DNA from: Acidimicrobiia bacterium
GTDB taxonomy: Bacteria; Actinomycetota; Acidimicrobiia; Acidimicrobiales; Bin134
Assembly: GCA_022825005.1 (NCBI GenBank)
Contig: JAJDYU010000028.1
Location: 1 to 59,328, forward strand
Direction of reading: 5' to 3'
DNA length: 59,328 nt
The notes beneath the pieces are model-generated. The model made no database searches. It was not told the origin of the DNA and worked only from the letters and a program-made list of their open reading frames with translations. Below are positions 32,961 through 42,120 of this stretch, piece by piece. The position numbers and the translations under genes are program-made. How positions within the stretch are numbered: position 1 is the first letter of the stretch; every line of letters begins with the position of its first letter.

Positions 32961-34826
32961 ATGGGAAAGGTCGTCGGCATCGATTTGGGCACCACCAACA
33001 GCGTGGTTGCCGTGCTCGAAGGCGGTGAGCCAACCGTTATCGCCAACGTCGAAGGTTCTCGCACAACCCCGTCGGTGGTGGCCTTCTCCGCCGACGGAGA
33101 GGTGTTGGTGGGCGAGGTGGCCAAGCGCCAGGCCATCACCAACCCTGATCGCACCATCCGCTCGGTCAAGCGCCACGTGGGCACCAGCTGGTCGGAAGAC
33201 ATCGACGGCAAGGCCTACAGCAGCCAGGAGATCTCAGCCCGGGTCCTGCAAAAGCTCAAGCGGGACGCCGAGACCTATCTGGGCACCGAGGTCGACGAAG
33301 CGGTGATCACCGTGCCGGCCTACTTCGACGACGCCCAGCGCACCGCCACCAAAGAGGCCGGCACCATCGCCGGGCTGGAGGTGCTGCGGATCATCAACGA
33401 GCCCACCGCGGCCGCATTGGCCTACGGGCTGGACAAGGGCGACACCGACCAGACCATCCTGGTCTTCGACCTGGGCGGGGGCACCTTCGACGTGTCCATC
33501 TTGGAGATCGGCGACGGGGTGTTCGAGGTCAAGTCCACCAGCGGCGACACCGCCCTAGGCGGAGACGACTGGGACGACCGGGTGATCGGCTGGCTGGTGG
33601 ACTCGTTCCGCAACGACCACGGCGTGGACCTGAGCAAGGACAACATGGCCATGCAGCGGCTCAAGGAGGGCGCGGAGCGGGCCAAGATCGAGCTGTCGCA
33701 AACTCAGAGCACCAACGTGAACCTGCCGTTCATCACTGCCACCGACGCCGGTCCGCTCCACATGGACTACGAGCTGAGCCGGGCCAAGTTCCAAGACCTA
33801 ACCAGCGATCTGCTGGACCGGTGCCGCAAGCCGTTCGAACAGGCCCTATCCGATGCCGGTCTGTCGTCGGGCGACGTGGACCACGTGATCTTGGTGGGAG
33901 GCTCCACCCGGATGCCCGCGGTGGTCGACTTGGTGACCGGGATGACCGGGACCCAGCCCCACCAGGGGGTCAACCCCGACGAGGTGGTGGCAGTGGGTGC
34001 CGCGGTGCAGGCCGGGGTGCTCAAGGGCGAGGTCAAAGATGTGCTGCTTCTGGACGTGACCCCGCTGTCGCTGGGCATCGAGACCAAGGGCGGCGTGATG
34101 ACCCGGCTCATCGAGCGCAACACCACCATCCCCACCCGCCGCACCGAGGTGTTCACCACCGCGGACGACAACCAACCCACTGTTGAGATCCACGTGCTCC
34201 AGGGCGAGCGGGAGATGGCGGGCTACAACAAGACGCTGGGGAAGTTCCAGCTGGTGGACCTGCCGCCGGCGCCCCGGGGCGTGCCTCAGATCGAGGTCAC
34301 CTTCGACATCGACGCCAACGGAATCGTCCATGTGTCGGCTAAAGACCGGGCCACCAGCAAGGAGCAGTCCATCACCATCACCGGTCAGAGCTCTTTGGAC
34401 AAGAACACCATCGATCAGATGGTCGCCGACGCCGAGGCCCACGCTGCCGAGGACGCCCGGCGCCGGGAGGAGGCCGAGGCTCTCAACAATGCCGACAGCC
34501 TGGTGTACCAAGTGGAGAAACTGCTGGCCGAGGCCGGCGACTCGGTGGATGCCGACCAGCGCGCCGAGGTTGAGGGCAAGCTGGGTGAGCTGAAATCGGC
34601 CATCGACGAGAAGGATCTCGACCGCATCCGCTCGGCCACCGAGGAGTTGTCGGCCATCAGCCAGCAGATCGGGGCGGCCATGTATGAGCAGGCTGCCGCG
34701 GCGGCTGGCGATGCCCCCGGGGATTTCGATTCCCCGGGTGACTTTGATGCTGGCGGCGCCTCAGACGATGACAGCATCGTCGACGCCGAGATCGTCGAAG
34801 ACGAAGATGACGGAAGCTCCCAGTGA
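32961..34826 (+). CDS. dnaK: molecular chaperone DnaK (Hsp70)
   Basis: This Hsp70 chaperone has 621 aa and acts in the cytoplasm on unfolded proteins with DnaJ and GrpE. The ATPase domain has [33 protein letters not shown] and [16 protein letters not shown]; the linker is [15 protein letters not shown] and the substrate domain follows. The C-terminal lid ends in an acidic tail ([13 protein letters not shown]). ATG 32961 is chosen over the longer frame because of AAGGAG at 32946-32951 and the standard N-terminus. It leads the dnaK-grpE-dnaJ-hspR operon; its stop overlaps grpE by GTGA. The upstream HAIR-like site indicates repression by HspR. Confidence 0.98.
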   Translation: MGKVVGIDLGTTNSVVAVLEGGEPTVIANVEGSRTTPSVVAFSADGEVLVGEVAKRQAITNPDRTIRSVKRHVGTSWSEDIDGKAYSSQEISARVLQKLKRDAETYLGTEVDEAVITVPAYFDDAQRTATKEAGTIAGLEVLRIINEPTAAALAYGLDKGDTDQTILVFDLGGGTFDVSILEIGDGVFEVKSTSGDTALGGDDWDDRVIGWLVDSFRNDHGVDLSKDNMAMQRLKEGAERAKIELSQTQSTNVNLPFITATDAGPLHMDYELSRAKFQDLTSDLLDRCRKPFEQALSDAGLSSGDVDHVILVGGSTRMPAVVDLVTGMTGTQPHQGVNPDEVVAVGAAVQAGVLKGEVKDVLLLDVTPLSLGIETKGGVMTRLIERNTTIPTRRTEVFTTADDNQPTVEIHVLQGEREMAGYNKTLGKFQLVDLPPAPRGVPQIEVTFDIDANGIVHVSAKDRATSKEQSITITGQSSLDKNTIDQMVADAEAHAAEDARRREEAEALNNADSLVYQVEKLLAEAGDSVDADQRAEVEGKLGELKSAIDEKDLDRIRSATEELSAISQQIGAAMYEQAAAAAGDAPGDFDSPGDFDAGGASDDDSIVDAEIVEDEDDGSSQ

Positions 34827-35362
34827 GCGACGAGGCTGCGGCTGATCTGGCCGACGAGGATTTGTCCAACGAGGAGGCCGCTGAAGGTCTAATGGACGCA
34901 GAGGCCGAACCCCCTGTTGCGGAACAGATCGAGGAAACTGGGGAGCTGCCCTCCTTTGAGGAGCTGCTTTCTCAGCGGGACGGCTATCTCAACGACCTCC
35001 AACGGGTGACCGCTGAGTTTGCCAACTACCGACGCAAGGCGGCCGAGCGCCAGCAGGATACGAAGGCCATGGCTGCGGCCGACATCGTGGAGAGAGTGCT
35101 TCCGGTTTTGGACGCCTGCGATGCCGCGGTGGCCCAAGGGGCCACCGATGTCGTCCCCATTCGGGACGCGCTGTTCGGTGCGCTGGAGAAAGAGGGCTTG
35201 GCCAAGCTGGACGACCCCGGCGCGCCGTTCGACCCCAACTGCCACGAGGCCGTCGTACACGAGCCGGGAGAGGGAGAGGCGGTGATCGCCGAGGTGTTGC
35301 GGGCCGGCTACGAGTGGAACAGCCGAGTGCTGAGACCCGCCATGGTGAAGGTCCGGGGGTAG
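34823..35362 (+). CDS. grpE: nucleotide exchange factor GrpE
   Basis: GrpE (179 aa) releases ADP from DnaK. It starts at GTG 34823, within the dnaK stop (GTGA). The first 45 residues are acidic and probably disordered. Then comes the long coiled-coil helix ([19 protein letters not shown]), the four-helix bundle, and the C-terminal beta wing that contacts DnaK ([39 protein letters not shown]). This is the usual GrpE layout and size. It is followed 18 bp later by dnaJ. Confidence 0.97.
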   Translation: MSDEAAADLADEDLSNEEAAEGLMDAEAEPPVAEQIEETGELPSFEELLSQRDGYLNDLQRVTAEFANYRRKAAERQQDTKAMAAADIVERVLPVLDACDAAVAQGATDVVPIRDALFGALEKEGLAKLDDPGAPFDPNCHEAVVHEPGEGEAVIAEVLRAGYEWNSRVLRPAMVKVRG

Positions 35363-35380
35363 GACGGAGGCGAACGCAGC

Positions 35381-36274
35381 ATGGACGTGAAGCGGGAATG
35401 GCTGGAGACTGACTACTACAAGGCCCTGGGCGTCTCCCCGTCGGCCTCAGACAAAGAGATCACCAAGGCCTACCGCAAACTTGCCCGCAAGCTGCACCCC
35501 GACGCCAACCCCGAAGACGCCAAAGCCGAAGAGCGGTTCAAGGAGGTGACGGCCGCCTACGACGTGCTGGGCGACGGCGAGCGCCGGGCCCAATACGACC
35601 AGGTGCGCCACATGGGGCCTATGAACTTTCAGGCCGGTCCGGGCGGCTTCACCATGGAGGGCGATCTAGCCGACATCTTCTCGGCACTTATGGGCGGCGG
35701 CCGCTTCGACCGAGGCGGACCCCCGTTCAGCGGCCAGACCCGCCCGGTAAGGGGTCACGATCTCAACGCCCACCTGACCCTGGACTTCGCCGAGGCGGTG
35801 CGGGGCACCACCACAGACTTGACACTGAGGGGCGACACCGCACGATCCGGACGCACCATTTCTGTTCGCATTCCTGCTGGGGTAGGAGACGGCCAGAAGA
35901 TCAAGTTGGCCGGCAAAGGGGAGTTGGGGGTCAACGGTGGTCCGCCCGGCGACTTGTATGTGACGGTCAAAGTCAAAACTCACCCGGTGTTCGGCCGTCA
36001 AGGCAAGAACCTCACCGTCACCGTTCCAGTTTCCTTTGCCCAGGCCGCACTCGGCGCGGCGATCTCGGTGCCCACATTTGAGGGCGACCCGGTGACGCTG
36101 CGCCTCCCCGCCGGCAGCCAGCCCGGAAGAGTATTGCGAGTACGGGGGAAGGGCATCGAGACTGCCAAGGGAACCGGCGATCTGTTGGTAACAGTGGACC
36201 TAGAGGTTCCAACCGAGCTGAGCGATAAACAGCGCCAGGCTCTGGAAGCGTTCGAAGAGTCGATGGAGGAGTGA
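35381..36274 (+). CDS. DnaJ-like co-chaperone lacking the zinc finger
   Basis: This J-domain protein of 297 aa (ATG 35381, GGAGG upstream) has the J domain (DYYKALGVSPSASDKEITKA, with KLHPDAN giving His-Pro-Asp), a short Gly/Phe-rich part (MGGGRFDRGGPPFSG) and two C-terminal beta domains of the DnaJ_C type (RGHDLNAHLTLDFAEAVRGT, IPAGVGDGQKIKLAGKG). The four CxxCxGxG zinc repeats of DnaJ are absent, so it is like type II DnaJ or CbpA. In the dnaK operon of streptomycetes and mycobacteria the gene at this place is usually the zinc-finger type. A second dnaJ elsewhere is likely. Its stop overlaps hspR by GTGA. Confidence 0.93.
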   Translation: MDVKREWLETDYYKALGVSPSASDKEITKAYRKLARKLHPDANPEDAKAEERFKEVTAAYDVLGDGERRAQYDQVRHMGPMNFQAGPGGFTMEGDLADIFSALMGGGRFDRGGPPFSGQTRPVRGHDLNAHLTLDFAEAVRGTTTDLTLRGDTARSGRTISVRIPAGVGDGQKIKLAGKGELGVNGGPPGDLYVTVKVKTHPVFGRQGKNLTVTVPVSFAQAALGAAISVPTFEGDPVTLRLPAGSQPGRVLRVRGKGIETAKGTGDLLVTVDLEVPTELSDKQRQALEAFEESMEE

Positions 36275-36609
36275 ACATGATCGATCCTCGAGGCCGCGAC
36301 CGGGCGGTATACGTCATCTCGGTGGCTGCTGAGTTGGCCGGGATCCATCCCCAAACCCTCCGGATCTACGACCGCCGGGGCCTAGTGCAGCCGGCCCGCA
36401 CCGGTGGGGGGAGCCGGCGCTACAGCGATGCCGACATCGAGAAGCTCCGCCGGGTGCACGAGCTCACTAGCGAAGGTATGAACCTCGACGGCGTGGAGCG
36501 GATACTGGCCCTGGAGGAAGAGGTGGCCAGGCTCAAGGTTCAAGTGGCGCGCCTCACCCAGGAACTGGAGTCAAAGCGGGCCGACATCGTGCTCTATCGA
36601 AGAGTCTGA
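36271..36609 (+). CDS. hspR: heat-shock repressor HspR (MerR family)
   Basis: This 112-aa MerR-type regulator has the winged helix-turn-helix YVISVAAELAGIHPQTLRIY, then DRRGLVQPARTGGGSRRYSD, and an effector-side coiled coil (VERILALEEEVARLKVQVAR). This is the HspR signature and the gene lies at its usual place at the end of the dnaK operon. HspR with DnaK as co-repressor binds HAIR sites; a HAIR-like site lies before dnaK. It starts at GTG 36271 in GTGA overlap with dnaJ; an ATG two codons later is an alternative. Confidence 0.95.
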   Translation: MNMIDPRGRDRAVYVISVAAELAGIHPQTLRIYDRRGLVQPARTGGGSRRYSDADIEKLRRVHELTSEGMNLDGVERILALEEEVARLKVQVARLTQELESKRADIVLYRRV

Positions 36610-36659
36610 GATCGGAGAAACCAGGTGGAGGCGGATAAAGTGCAAGCCCTGCCGCTCTT

Positions 36660-37949
36660 GTGACCGTGACCCTCGCCTCCGACTTCTCCGACCTATTGGT
36701 GGGCTACCAATCCGTTCGGTCCTACACCGACGCGCTCGCCGAACCCTTGAGCAGCGAAGATCAATGCATCCAGTCGATGCCCGACGCCAGCCCGACCAAG
36801 TGGCATAGGGCCCATGTGACCTGGTTTTTCGAGACCTTCCTGCTCAAGACCCGATTGGAGGGCTATCGCGAATTCCACCCGGCGTTCGGCTTCCTGTTCA
36901 ACTCGTACTACGAGGCTGTGGGTGACCGACACCCCCGGCCCGAGCGGGGCAATCTCTCCCGACCATCGTGCGAAGAGGTGGCCGCCTACCGATCCCATGT
37001 GGACCAGGCGATGGCCGAGATGCTGGCTCGCCCGCTGGACGATGCCACCGCCGAGTTGGTGCTGTTGGGCCTCAACCATGAGCAGCAGCACCAAGAGCTG
37101 CTGCTCATGGACATAAAGCATGTGCTGTCGACCAACCGGGCGCTGTGGCCCGCCTACCACGATCTTCCCCCCGAGCTGGCTGAAGTGCCAGAGTCTGATG
37201 TGCTGGCCAATGGTCAGCAGACAGCCAACTGGTCCAGTTTCGACGGTGGAGAGATGTGGATTGGCCACGATGGCGACGGATTCGCCTTCGACAACGAGAG
37301 CCCTCGCCACAGGACCATCCTCCCCTCGTACCGGCTGGCCAATCGCTTGGTGACTTGCGGCCAGTGGCTGGAGTTCATGGCCGACGGCGGCTATGTCACC
37401 CCTACCCTGTGGCTTTCCGACGGCTGGCAACAGCGGATGGAACATCGCTGGGATTCGCCCTCCTACTGGGACTTTCACTCCGACGAAGGCTGGCGGGTGT
37501 TCACACTCCACGGTCTTCAACCGCTATCGCCCGACGAGCCGGTTTGCCACCTGTCCTATTACGAGGCCGATGCCTTTGCCCGCTGGGCTGGCGCTCGGCT
37601 CCCCACCGAGGCCGAATGGGAGCACGCCGTCTCTGATCAGAGGCCAGAGGGCAACCTGGGCGGCCAGGGTCGCTGGCATCCCGCCCCTGCTCCTGCTGGC
37701 GATGGCCTGCACCAGCTCTTCGGAGACGTGTGGGAGTGGACCTCCAGCCCCTACGGTCCTTATCCCGGGTTCCGGCCCGCACCCGGCGCGGTGGGCGAGT
37801 ACAACGGCAAGTTCATGGTCAACCAGTTCGTGCTCCGAGGTGGCGCCTGCGTGACCCCGCCGGGCCACATCCGGGCCACCTACCGCAACTTCTTCCATCC
37901 CCACACCCGCTGGCACTTCTCGGGCGTTCGCCTGGCCCAGGACGGGTGA
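36660..37949 (+). CDS. egtB: ergothioneine sulfoxide synthase EgtB
   Basis: EgtB forms the C-S bond between a thiol donor (gamma-glutamylcysteine or cysteine) and hercynine in ergothioneine synthesis, using non-heme iron and O2. This 429-aa protein has the N-terminal DinB_2-like helical domain, with iron-binding histidines in KWHRAHVTWFFE and LNHEQQHQELLLMD, and the C-terminal FGE-sulfatase fold (SYYEADAFARWAGARLPTEA, FGDVWEWTSSPYGPYPGF, LRGGACVTP, NFFHPHTRWHFSGVRLA). The start is GTG 36660 or GTG 36666. The stop overlaps the egtD start by one base. Only egtB and egtD lie here; egtA, egtC and egtE are not adjacent. It is not a sulfatase-maturing enzyme despite the shared fold. Confidence 0.96.
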   Translation: MTVTLASDFSDLLVGYQSVRSYTDALAEPLSSEDQCIQSMPDASPTKWHRAHVTWFFETFLLKTRLEGYREFHPAFGFLFNSYYEAVGDRHPRPERGNLSRPSCEEVAAYRSHVDQAMAEMLARPLDDATAELVLLGLNHEQQHQELLLMDIKHVLSTNRALWPAYHDLPPELAEVPESDVLANGQQTANWSSFDGGEMWIGHDGDGFAFDNESPRHRTILPSYRLANRLVTCGQWLEFMADGGYVTPTLWLSDGWQQRMEHRWDSPSYWDFHSDEGWRVFTLHGLQPLSPDEPVCHLSYYEADAFARWAGARLPTEAEWEHAVSDQRPEGNLGGQGRWHPAPAPAGDGLHQLFGDVWEWTSSPYGPYPGFRPAPGAVGEYNGKFMVNQFVLRGGACVTPPGHIRATYRNFFHPHTRWHFSGVRLAQDG

Positions 37950-38929
37950 TGATCCAGCCGGTCGTCGACATCCATTTGGACCGCGCCTGGATCGATCGGG
38001 CGCTTCGGACCGATGTGTCCGAAGGGCTCTCTTCCCAGCCCAAGGAGCTTCCCCCCAAGTGGTTCTACGACGATCGGGGAAGCGAGCTGTTTGATCAGAT
38101 AACCCGCCTGCCCGACTACTACCCCACCCGGCGGGAGCGGGAGATCCTGGAGCGGGAGGTCGACGTGATCGCCGAGCGATCAGGGGCCGACACCGTGGTG
38201 GAACTCGGTTCGGGCACCTCGGAGAAAACCAGGATCGTGCTCGACGCCCTCGCGGCTACCGGTCGGCTCCGCCGCTACGTGCCGTTCGACAACAGCGAGG
38301 CCACCCTCAGAACCGCTGCTGCCGAATTGGCTCAGGCCTATGAGGGATTGGCGGTTCACGGGGTGGTGGGCGATTTCGAGCACCATTTGGGGCACATTCC
38401 CGATGGCGGTTGCCGGCTTCTGATGCTCTTGGGGGGCACGATCGGCAACTTCCCCCCGGCGCCTCGCAAGGACTTCCTGGCTGCCGTGGCCGACGCCATG
38501 GTGCCAGGGGATACCTTTTTGCTGGGCTTCGACCTGGTCAAGGACCACGATCGGCTGATCGCGGCCTATGACGACCCCGAGGGTGTGACTGCGGCGTTCA
38601 ACCGCAACGTGCTGTCGGTGATCAACCACCGCCTCGATGCTGACTTCGACCTGGACCAGTTTGAGCATGAGGCCCGCTTCGACCCGGATGAGGAGTGGAT
38701 AGAGATGTGGCTGCGGTCGCGTGGCGCGCAACGAGTGACCATCGGCGGCTTGGACATGACCGTGGACTTCGCCCAGGGTGAGCGCATGCGGACCGAGATC
38801 AGCGCCAAGTTCCGGTCTGAGAACATCGGCCCCGAACTGGCCAGCGTGGGCTTGGCCATGGAGCGCTTGTGGACCGACGCCCGAGGCGACTACGCGCTCA
38901 CCTTGTCCCGCATGGTGGCCCGGCGCTGA
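37949..38929 (+). CDS. egtD: L-histidine N(alpha)-methyltransferase EgtD
   Basis: EgtD trimethylates histidine to hercynine, the first step of ergothioneine synthesis. This 326-aa SAM enzyme begins at ATG 37949 in a TGATG overlap with egtB. Conserved parts are PPKWFYDDRGSELFDQITRL, DYYPTRREREIL, VELGSGTSEKTRIVLDAL (SAM loop), FDNSEATL and LLGGTIGNFPP. Histidine-pocket regions include FNRNVLSVINHRLDADF. Length is normal. With egtB it forms a two-gene operon after hspR, with a 110-bp gap before purA. Confidence 0.96.
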   Translation: MIQPVVDIHLDRAWIDRALRTDVSEGLSSQPKELPPKWFYDDRGSELFDQITRLPDYYPTRREREILEREVDVIAERSGADTVVELGSGTSEKTRIVLDALAATGRLRRYVPFDNSEATLRTAAAELAQAYEGLAVHGVVGDFEHHLGHIPDGGCRLLMLLGGTIGNFPPAPRKDFLAAVADAMVPGDTFLLGFDLVKDHDRLIAAYDDPEGVTAAFNRNVLSVINHRLDADFDLDQFEHEARFDPDEEWIEMWLRSRGAQRVTIGGLDMTVDFAQGERMRTEISAKFRSENIGPELASVGLAMERLWTDARGDYALTLSRMVARR

Positions 38930-39039
38930 ATTCTCCGGGCCTTGCCCGTTGGTCCCGTCCAAATGCCCTTTATTGCTCGTCAATCCCCGGTTGGGCGCGA
39001 GTAGTGTCAATTCGTAAGCCACGCTGATGGGGTAGTGCA

Positions 39040-40326
39040 TTGCCAGCAACCGTGGTCGTCGGGACGCAATGGGGTGACGAGGGCAAGGGCAAGTTCACCG
39101 ACCTCCTAGCTCGCGATATGGACATGGTGGTGCGCTATCAGGGCGGCCACAACGCCGGTCACACCCTGGTGGTGGAGGGGCAGACCTTCAAGCTTCAGCT
39201 CGTTCCCAGCGGAGTTCTCTATCCCCACGTGACCCCCATGATTGGCAACGGCGTGGTGATCGACCCCAGGGTGCTCCTCGACGAGATGGACCGTCTGTCG
39301 GTGGCGGGCGTCGACTGCGGGCGGCTGAAGATCAGCGGAAACGCCCACCTCATCCTGCCCTATCACCAGACGCTTGACGTGGTGGCCGAGCGGCATCTGG
39401 GGCGCAACAAGCTGGGCACCACCAAGAGGGGGATAGGCCCGGCGTACGCCGACAAGGCGGCCCGGGTAGGGCTACGAGTGCAGGACCTGCTGGATCCCAA
39501 GATCTTCCGGGAGAAGCTCGGCGTGGTGCTGCACGAGAAGAATCCACTTCTGGCCAAGGTGTACAACCGACTGCCGTTCGACCTCGAGGCACTGGCCGAC
39601 CAATACCTGGAGGAGTGCCGCCCCCGCCTGGAGCCCCACATCGCCGACACGGTGGGATTGGTCCATGATGCCCTGGAGGGGGGCCAAAACGTGCTGTTCG
39701 AAGGGGCCCAAGCCATGTTCTTGGATCTGGATCACGGCACCTATCCGTTTGTCACCTCATCCAACCCGGTAGCCGGCGGGGTCTGCGTCGGGGCCGGGGT
39801 TGGCCCTCGCCACATCGACCGGGTGATCGGGGTAACCAAAGCGTATATCAGCCGCGTGGGGTCGGGGCCGTTCCCCTGCGAGCTGACCGACGAGATTGGC
39901 GACCACTTGGTGGATGTGGGCCGGGAGTACGGCACCAATACCAAGCGCCGCCGCCGCTGTGGCTGGCTGGACACGGTGATGTTGCGTCACGCGGTGCGGG
40001 TGAACTCCCTGTCGGATCTGGCCATCACCAAGCTTGACGTGCTCGATGCCCTCGATCCCATAAAGGTGTGCGTGGCCTATGAGGTGGATGGCGAGCGCCG
40101 CGACTCGATGCCCTACCACCAGTCGGAGATCCACCGGGCGGTGCCGATTTATGAGGAGCTGCCGGGGTGGTGCACCGATCTGAGCGGGGTTGGGGATCGC
40201 GCCGAGCTGCCCCGCGAGGCTGAGGACTATCTGCGGTTCATTGAGGAGCAGGCCGGTGTGCCTGCCACCCTGGTCGGCGTGGGTCCTGGACGGGACCAAT
40301 TCATCTCCTTCAGCCCGGTCCCGTGA
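39040..40326 (+). CDS. purA: adenylosuccinate synthetase
   Basis: PurA joins IMP and aspartate with GTP to adenylosuccinate, the first committed AMP step. This 428-aa protein starts at TTG 39040 with the textbook opening [45 protein letters not shown] (GKGI-type signature), [20 protein letters not shown] and [10 protein letters not shown] follow. It is the first of ten purine genes. Its stop overlaps a 22-codon mini-ORF by GTGA, which in turn overlaps purD. Confidence 0.97.
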   Translation: MPATVVVGTQWGDEGKGKFTDLLARDMDMVVRYQGGHNAGHTLVVEGQTFKLQLVPSGVLYPHVTPMIGNGVVIDPRVLLDEMDRLSVAGVDCGRLKISGNAHLILPYHQTLDVVAERHLGRNKLGTTKRGIGPAYADKAARVGLRVQDLLDPKIFREKLGVVLHEKNPLLAKVYNRLPFDLEALADQYLEECRPRLEPHIADTVGLVHDALEGGQNVLFEGAQAMFLDLDHGTYPFVTSSNPVAGGVCVGAGVGPRHIDRVIGVTKAYISRVGSGPFPCELTDEIGDHLVDVGREYGTNTKRRRRCGWLDTVMLRHAVRVNSLSDLAITKLDVLDALDPIKVCVAYEVDGERRDSMPYHQSEIHRAVPIYEELPGWCTDLSGVGDRAELPREAEDYLRFIEEQAGVPATLVGVGPGRDQFISFSPVP

Positions 40327-40391
40327 AAGTCTGCGTCGTCGGCAGGGGATTTGTTCCGATGACTCTGTTTCAATCGGGCCCAGTCTTGTGA
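40323..40391 (+). CDS. 22-codon mini-ORF bridging purA and purD
   Basis: This mini-ORF starts at a GTG overlapping the purA stop (GTGA, 40323-40326) and ends at a TGA overlapping the purD start (GTGA, 40388-40391). Its first seven codons read MKVCVVG, nearly the purD start MRVCVIG. The two 21-base starts (40323 and 40388) match at 16 positions, so it looks like a broken second copy of the purD beginning. It may keep ribosomes moving from purA to purD. Protein product unproven. Confidence 0.4.
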   Translation: MKVCVVGRGFVPMTLFQSGPVL

Positions 40392-41668
40392 GGGTCTGCG
40401 TAATAGGCCAAGGGGGCCGAGAGCACGCATTGACCCATGTGCTCGGTCGGTCGTGCGATGTGGTGGTCACCCCGGGAAATCCCGGCATCCCTGGCTCTGT
40501 TGCCGCACCAGCAACCGAGATTGAAGCCGATCTATATGTGATCGGCCCCGAGGCCCCGCTGGTGGATGGTCTGGCCGACGAATTGAGAGCGGCAGGTCGG
40601 CTGGTTTTCGGCCCCGGAGCCGACGGTGCCCTCTTGGAGGGGTCCAAGGCATGGATGAAGGAATTGCTGGTGGCCGCTGGGGTGCCCACCGCGGGCCACG
40701 GTTCGTTCACTGAGCTTGAGGCGGCTCTCCGCTTTCTTGACGGCATGGGCGACCTGTTCGTTATCAAAACTGACGGCCTGGCCGCGGGCAAGGGGGTACT
40801 GGTCACCGAGGACCGGGGTGAAGCCGATGACGCGGTGAGGTCCTACCTGTCGGGGGAGGCCTTTGGCGACGCCGGGCGTCGGGTGGTGATCGAAGAGGGC
40901 CTCACCGGCCCCGAGCTGTCAGTACTCGCGGTGTGCGATGGCCATCGCGCCGTGCCCTTGGCCCCGGCCCAGGATTTCAAGCGCATCGGCGAGGGCGACG
41001 TCGGCCCCAACACCGGCGGCATGGGGGCCTACTCACCGGTGCCGGTGGCCGGAACCGATGCGGTGGACGAGGTGATGGACCGGGCCGTGCTGCCCACGCT
41101 GGCCGAGCTGGGGCGGCGGGGGGTCGACTATCGGGGCGTGCTCTACGCCGGGCTCATGCTGACCCCCCAAGGCTTAAAGGTGCTGGAGTACAACGTGCGC
41201 TTCGGCGACCCCGAAGCCCAGGTGGTGCTACCCCGGTTGAAGTCCGACTTGGCCGACCTGTTGGCTGGCGCGGCCGCCGGCTCGCTCGAGGACGACCCGG
41301 TCTTCGATGATGACGCCGCGGTCACGGTGGTATGCGCCTCCGAGGGCTACCCCGCCTCCCCCCGTACCGGTGATCCAATTGCCGGCATTGAGGCAGCCAA
41401 CGCGGTGGAGGGTGTGACGGTGTTCTGCGCTGGTGTGGCATCGGCTGCTCAAGGCGGAGTCGGTTCTATTTCTGCTGGTCAGAACGGTCTAGAGCTGGTC
41501 ACGGCGGGCGGTCGAGTGCTGAATGTCACGGGGCAAGGGCCCGATCTGGCCGCCGCCCGGGAGAGGGCATATGCCGGGGTCACCCACATTGATTGGCCGG
41601 GCCGCTACGTTCGCTTTGACATCGCCGCCGCGGCGGTTGAGGGCGCTTCACAGAGGGAATCAGCATGA
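40388..41668 (+). CDS. purD: phosphoribosylamine-glycine ligase
   Basis: PurD (426 aa) makes GAR from phosphoribosylamine, glycine and ATP. The start GTG 40388 gives [22 protein letters not shown]-grasp features are KTDGLAAGKGVLVTED, QDFKRIGEGDVGPNTGGMGAYSP and LEYNVRFGDPEAQVVLPRL. Upstream in-frame codons belong to the end of purA in another frame and are not protein-like. It ends in ATGA overlap with purE, so the genes are translationally coupled. Confidence 0.97.
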   Translation: MRVCVIGQGGREHALTHVLGRSCDVVVTPGNPGIPGSVAAPATEIEADLYVIGPEAPLVDGLADELRAAGRLVFGPGADGALLEGSKAWMKELLVAAGVPTAGHGSFTELEAALRFLDGMGDLFVIKTDGLAAGKGVLVTEDRGEADDAVRSYLSGEAFGDAGRRVVIEEGLTGPELSVLAVCDGHRAVPLAPAQDFKRIGEGDVGPNTGGMGAYSPVPVAGTDAVDEVMDRAVLPTLAELGRRGVDYRGVLYAGLMLTPQGLKVLEYNVRFGDPEAQVVLPRLKSDLADLLAGAAAGSLEDDPVFDDDAAVTVVCASEGYPASPRTGDPIAGIEAANAVEGVTVFCAGVASAAQGGVGSISAGQNGLELVTAGGRVLNVTGQGPDLAAARERAYAGVTHIDWPGRYVRFDIAAAAVEGASQRESA

Positions 41669-42120
41669 GCTTCAAAGTCGCTGTCATCATGGGTTCGTCG
41701 AGTGACGAGGACACCATGGCACCGGCCCGCACCACGTTGGAACAGTTCGGCGTGGAGTGCCATTGGGAGGTCATGTCGGCCCACCGAACTCCCGAAAAGG
41801 TCCGCCACTTTGTGTCCGGTGCCCGCGACGCCGGCTTCGGCGCCATCATCTGCGGTGCGGGCATGGCTGCTCACCTAGCTGGGGCAACCGCGGCCCAGAC
41901 CACCTTGCCGGTGATCGGCGTGCCCTTGGCCGGCGGAGCACTGAACGGGGTGGACTCCCTGTATTCCACCGTGCAGATGCCCAAGGGCATCCCGGTGGCC
42001 ACAGTGGCCATCAACGGGGCCATGAACGCGGCCCTTTTGGCCATTCAGATTCTGGCAGTGACCGACCCGGGGCTGGCCGAGAGGCTGGCTGCCCATCGCG
42101 CTGAGATGGCCGGTGGCTGA
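41665..42120 (+). CDS. purE: N5-carboxyaminoimidazole ribonucleotide mutase
   Basis: PurE class I (151 aa) moves the carboxyl group from N5-CAIR to C4. It has [25 protein letters not shown] and [15 protein letters not shown], then [21 protein letters not shown]. The usual partner PurK is not in this cluster and must be elsewhere if the bacterial route is used. It overlaps purD (ATGA) and purB (8 bases). Confidence 0.96.
   Translation: MSFKVAVIMGSSSDEDTMAPARTTLEQFGVECHWEVMSAHRTPEKVRHFVSGARDAGFGAIICGAGMAAHLAGATAAQTTLPVIGVPLAGGALNGVDSLYSTVQMPKGIPVATVAINGAMNAALLAIQILAVTDPGLAERLAAHRAEMAGG

Noticed and set aside
36660..37949. Formylglycine-generating enzyme for the sulfatase
   Set aside because: The DinB-like N-terminal domain with HEQQHQE and the adjacent egtD identify it as EgtB.
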